NCBI GenBank assembly: GCA_022072055.1 | Contig: JAJVIK010000030.1 | Span: 1 to 15,963 of the forward strand | Direction: 5' to 3' | Origin: a bacterium | GTDB taxonomy: Bacteria > Hinthialibacterota > Hinthialibacteria > OLB16 | DNA: 15,963 nucleotides | Shown: positions 15,509-15,963 of the stretch, one piece after another | Layout of the letters: the number at the start of each line of letters is the position of its first letter | Numbering within the stretch: position 1 is the first letter of the stretch | Program-made: the position numbers and the translations under genes | The notes under the pieces: generated by a model | The model's input: only the letters and a program-made list of their open reading frames with translations | Told to the model about the DNA's origin: nothing | The model's database searches: none

Positions 15509-15552
15509 AGGTGCCTTTCGCGGTCTATCGGTAGACTGCGAAAGAAGCGCCT
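15509..15552. repeat. Long hairpin
   Basis: CTTTCGC (15515-15521) plus GGTCTA (15522-15527) pairs with TAGACT (15532-15537) plus GCGAAAG (15538-15544) around a TCGG loop: 13 pairs with one G-T. A further AGGTGC/GCGCCT pairing extends it outward past a 2-nt bulge. No T-run follows on either strand, so it is not a typical terminator. The loop region shares CTATCGG with the repeat modules. Confidence 0.6.
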
Positions 15553-15589
15553 AACTCACTGAATATAAATAAATAATATCTCCGCACCG

Positions 15590-15643
15590 TTCGCCATCTA
15601 TCGGCATCAAGCGGGACAGTTTGACGGTAAAGCTGACGGTAAA
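15590..15643 (+). repeat. Repeat module B (partner A at 15369-15432)
   Basis: TTCGCCATCTATCG at 15590-15603, TTGACGGT at 15621 and TGACGGTAAA at 15634. Same order and same 13-bp inner spacing as module A; the 14-mer to GACGGT distance is 10 bp shorter. Confidence 0.65.
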
Positions 15644-15679
15644 AAGATCGTCCCCTCTCGGGCGGGAATTTTTACCGTC
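15635..15679. repeat. Inverted repeat GACGGTAAAAA / TTTTTACCGTC
   Basis: GACGGTAAAAA at 15635-15645 is exactly complementary to TTTTTACCGTC at 15669-15679 (11 bp, 23-nt spacer), and the pairing can continue with GCT/AGC past a single extra base. Its arm shares GACGGTAAA with the repeat modules, so this is a third, inverted copy of the same element. Confidence 0.6.
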
Positions 15680-15782
15680 CAGCGGCGCGATTCCTGCCAA
15701 GAGTGGCCGCTTTTGCAGACACCGCAGGGCATGCCCATGACATAGCCTGCTTCGTCCTCGCCCGTTCCGCAGGACGCTCGCC

Positions 15783-15963
15783 ATGCCCGCTGCCGGTGCT
15801 CTTGCGCGGCAGTCGCGCGCACCAGCTTTCATCGAACCGCCGGGCTATGCACGTCATAAGCCAGAGAGCACGTTGTTGTTTCAGCTCGTCGAGCGGCATT
15901 ACCCGGCATTTCGCGAGATGCGCGCCATGGCAGGTCGTTCGCTGCCGGACTACATTGAGGAAG
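15783..15963 (+). CDS. IS91-like transposase, N-terminal fragment (runs off window)
   Basis: The frame is open from the ATG at 15783 to the window end (about 60 residues). It reads P-A-F-I-E-P-P-G-Y-A-R-H-K-P-E-S-T-L-L-F-Q-L then V-E-R-H-Y-P-A-F-R-E and G-R-S-L-P-D-Y-I, the recognisable N-terminus of IS91-family (HUH, rolling-circle type) transposases. AGGA lies about 8 nt upstream of the ATG, and an in-frame stop occurs at 15738-15740. The catalytic residues and far end are outside the window, so completeness is unknown. Confidence 0.8.
   Translation, partial: MPAAGALARQSRAPAFIEPPGYARHKPESTLLFQLVERHYPAFREMRAMAGRSLPDYIEE

Larger units (their letters stand above)
15282..15782. other. ~500-bp non-coding region with duplicated repeat modules
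   Basis: No credible gene is seen here; the short frames on either strand are not supported. The region holds two related repeat modules (15369-15432 and 15590-15643), a long hairpin (15509-15552), a run of 18 A/T bases (15562-15579) in an otherwise GC-rich context, and an inverted repeat (15635-15679). It separates the hsd operon from an IS91-like transposase. It could be a recombination attachment region with arm sites, an origin-like region, or the outer part of the IS91 element. Confidence 0.5.

Noticed and set aside
15509-15552. Hairpin considered as the hsd operon terminator
   Set aside because: It is more than 200 bp past hsdR and has no following T-run on either strand.
15369-15643. 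Direct repeats considered as a CRISPR array
   Set aside because: Only two copies of compound modules with unequal spacing and no regular spacers; no cas genes nearby.
15551-15832. 93-aa and overlapping minus-strand frames in the terminal intergenic region
   Set aside because: They cross the repeat modules and the IS91-like start, have no recognisable motif and no convincing ribosome site.

Overview
This window reads as part of a mobilizable genomic (defence) island from a GC-rich bacterium, most likely a beta- or gammaproteobacterium. The reasons are the high GC of the radC, mob and hsd genes, a RadC plus MobC plus relaxase arrangement, and IS481- and IS91-type elements. No sequence here fixes the genus. 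No rRNA, tRNA or CRISPR array was seen.

Layout, left to right. (1) 1-315: the 3' part of a radC-type JAB gene. (2) 316-519: non-coding, with a hairpin after radC and a good oriT candidate (an IncP-like TATCCTGC nick motif in an inverted repeat) just before the mobilization genes. (3) 520-2068: a MobC-like accessory protein overlapping a MOBP-type relaxase. (4) 2064-3232: a complete IS481-family element with matching terminal inverted repeats and a 7-bp target duplication. It sits in the last codons of the relaxase gene, and its end supplies the relaxase stop codon. (5) 3496-6005, minus strand: a compact three-gene ubiquitin-like conjugation operon, made of a Ubl-E2 fusion, a JAB(JAMM)-E1/ThiF fusion and a DUF6527 zinc-binding protein. 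(6) 6113-7987, plus strand, divergent: an XRE repressor-like protein, a trypsin-like serine protease with an intact His-Asp-Ser triad, and an 88-aa protein overlapping it by 4 bp that resembles the protease's own N-terminal region. (7) 8105-15281: a complete Type I restriction-modification operon with two tandem and different hsdM genes, then hsdS and hsdR, all overlapping. (8) 15282-15782: about 500 bp without a gene, holding a duplicated repeat module, an AT-only stretch, a long hairpin and an inverted repeat. (9) 15783-end: the start of an IS91-like transposase, cut by the window edge.

How it fits together (inference): oriT, MobC and relaxase would let the island be mobilized by a helper conjugation system, since no type IV secretion genes are visible here. 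The cargo is defensive in character: a Type I R-M system and, beside it, a bacterial ubiquitination-like cassette. That cassette shares a divergent control region with an XRE regulator and a serine protease pair. The most interesting candidate is the combined 3496-7987 block, in which a JAB-E1/Ubl-E2/DUF6527 operon may work with a regulated protease. The Ubl-E2/JAB-E1 family is known from comparative genomics. Linkage to the protease and its prodomain-like partner is my inference.
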